From positions 1 to 5,873 of the forward strand of contig JBBSEZ010000547.1 in the NCBI GenBank assembly GCA_038239195.1: a stretch of 5,873 nucleotides of DNA. The letters run 5' to 3'. This stretch comes from JBBSEZ01 sp038239195. GTDB lineage: Bacteria; Planctomycetota; Planctomycetia; Gemmatales; Gemmataceae. The notes beneath the pieces were generated by a model, which had not been told where the DNA came from, did no database searches, and saw only the letters and a program-made list of their open reading frames with translations. Shown piece by piece: positions 5,126-5,873 of the stretch; positions within the stretch are counted from its first letter, which is position 1; every line of letters starts with the position of its first letter. The translations under genes and the position numbers were made by a program.

Positions 5126-5872
5126 ATGCCTTTACTGGATCATTTTCATCCGCCAATGCACCCGAGCCACTCGTGGGAGTCGTTTCACTCGAACTGGGCG
5201 ACGCGGTTGGCGGACGCCCTGAGCGAGAGGCTCCCGGCCGAGTTCCAGGTCGAGGAAAACACGCGCGGCGGCGGTCGCCTGGAGATCGACGTCGCGACGT
5301 ACGAGGAAGCGGCCACCCTCCCATCGCCGACGAACGCCACCCCCGCCGCGACCTCAACGACTGTTGCCACCGCGCCGGCGCAAGTGTGGGCGCCTCCCGC
5401 ACCGCCTTGGACGCTGCCTGCGACGTTTCCGGACGACTTCGAGGTGCGCGTCTTTCAAACGACCAGCGGCCTCACCCTCGTCGGGGCCATCGAGCTCGTT
5501 AGCCCCAGCATCAAGGACCGCCCCGAGGAGCGTCGAGCGTTCGCCGCCAAGTGCGCCAGCTACCTGCATCGTGGCGTGAGCGTGATTGTCATCGACATCG
5601 TCACCAATCGGAGAGCGAACCTCCACAACGAAACGATGCGCCTGATGGAAGCGGCCCCACGCTTCGAGCTCGCTCCCGACGTCTCCCTCTACGCGGTCGC
5701 CTACCGCCCCGTTCGCCGCGCAGACCGGCCCGAAATCGACGTCTGGCCCGCCCCTCTCGCGCTTGGGGCGGCGCTGCCGGTCTTGCCGCTCCGCTTGACG
5801 GGCGATCTGTTCGTGCCCGTCGATTTCGAGGCGACGTATCAGGAAGCGTGCCGGCGACGCCGGTTGAGTTGA
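5126..5872 (+). CDS. DUF4058 family protein
   Basis: The product is 248 residues, complete to the TGA one base before the window end. The N-terminus MPLLDHFHPPMHP, followed by SWESFHSNWATRLADAL, is the signature of DUF4058, an uncharacterised family common as multiple copies in planctomycetes and cyanobacteria. A Pro/Ala/Thr-rich linker (about 63-100) separates this from the core FEVRVF, LVGAIELVSPSIKDRPEERRAF and YLHRGVSVIVIDIV (about 105-159). The acidic and lysine residues in that core (Asp55, Glu123, Lys130, Lys142) recall the PD-(D/E)XK nuclease-like fold of Uma2-type proteins, but that link is from memory of the family and no nuclease activity is shown. The gene sits ten bases after the radical SAM stop with its own strong ribosome-binding site, so co-transcription is likely. 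The family is widespread and often scattered among unrelated genes, so this context says little about its role. Confidence 0.9.
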   Translation: MPLLDHFHPPMHPSHSWESFHSNWATRLADALSERLPAEFQVEENTRGGGRLEIDVATYEEAATLPSPTNATPAATSTTVATAPAQVWAPPAPPWTLPATFPDDFEVRVFQTTSGLTLVGAIELVSPSIKDRPEERRAFAAKCASYLHRGVSVIVIDIVTNRRANLHNETMRLMEAAPRFELAPDVSLYAVAYRPVRRADRPEIDVWPAPLALGAALPVLPLRLTGDLFVPVDFEATYQEACRRRRLS

Positions 5873-5873
5873 G

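Noticed and set aside
3657..5126. A 489-codon plus-strand frame overlapping the radical SAM gene
   Set aside because: The product is rich in His, Arg, Pro and Gln without domains, while the other frame contains the CxxxCxxC and GGEP motifs.
680..5872. One novel multi-gene system spanning the whole window
   Set aside because: The genes are on both strands with a convergent overlap and a divergent gap in the middle. Their families (ferritin-like, membrane, cyclophilin, radical SAM, DUF4058) share no evident pathway. Only the two close pairs are worth testing.
1..5873. CRISPR arrays, tRNA or rRNA genes, attachment sites and replication origins
   Set aside because: I saw no regularly spaced repeats, no tRNA-like cloverleaf sequence, no rRNA segments and no clustered origin-type boxes on either strand.

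Overview
The window is high-GC DNA with short intergenic gaps. Its gene content points to a planctomycete, most likely of the Gemmata/Gemmataceae type. The two strongest clues are a 3' gene tail of the kind found at the C-terminus of planctomycete WD40-repeat proteins, and a DUF4058 protein, a family abundant in Planctomycetes and Cyanobacteria. This assignment is an inference from family resemblance, because the window contains no rRNA or other marker gene.

Layout. Positions 1-137 are the end of an IS5-family insertion sequence, with the first 33 codons of its transposase on the minus strand and the rest beyond the left edge. It abuts, apparently after a TGA (TNA-type) target, the surviving 3' part of a disrupted WD40-type gene (138-595). 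A short hairpin and a weak promoter candidate follow. Next come two same-strand genes only 8 bases apart: a 477-residue protein that looks like a double ferritin-like (diiron-carboxylate) protein (680-2113), and a four-helix membrane protein of unknown function (2122-3171). The membrane protein gene converges on, and overlaps by 26 bases, a minus-strand gene for an exported cyclophilin-type peptidyl-prolyl isomerase (3146-3724). A 122-base divergent region with nested small palindromes separates the cyclophilin from a plus-strand radical SAM protein with a SPASM/twitch-like C-terminal cysteine region (3847-5115). A DUF4058 gene (5126-5872) follows ten bases later and fills the window to its end.

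How the genes work together. Two close pairs could be co-transcribed: ferritin-like plus membrane protein, and radical SAM plus DUF4058. The cyclophilin looks like an independent secreted folding factor. I see no pathway that links all of them, and no defence system, CRISPR array, tRNA or secondary-metabolite cluster. The least explained parts are the double ferritin-like protein with its membrane neighbour and the cysteine-rich radical SAM enzyme. No stretch longer than about 300 bases lacks a gene.
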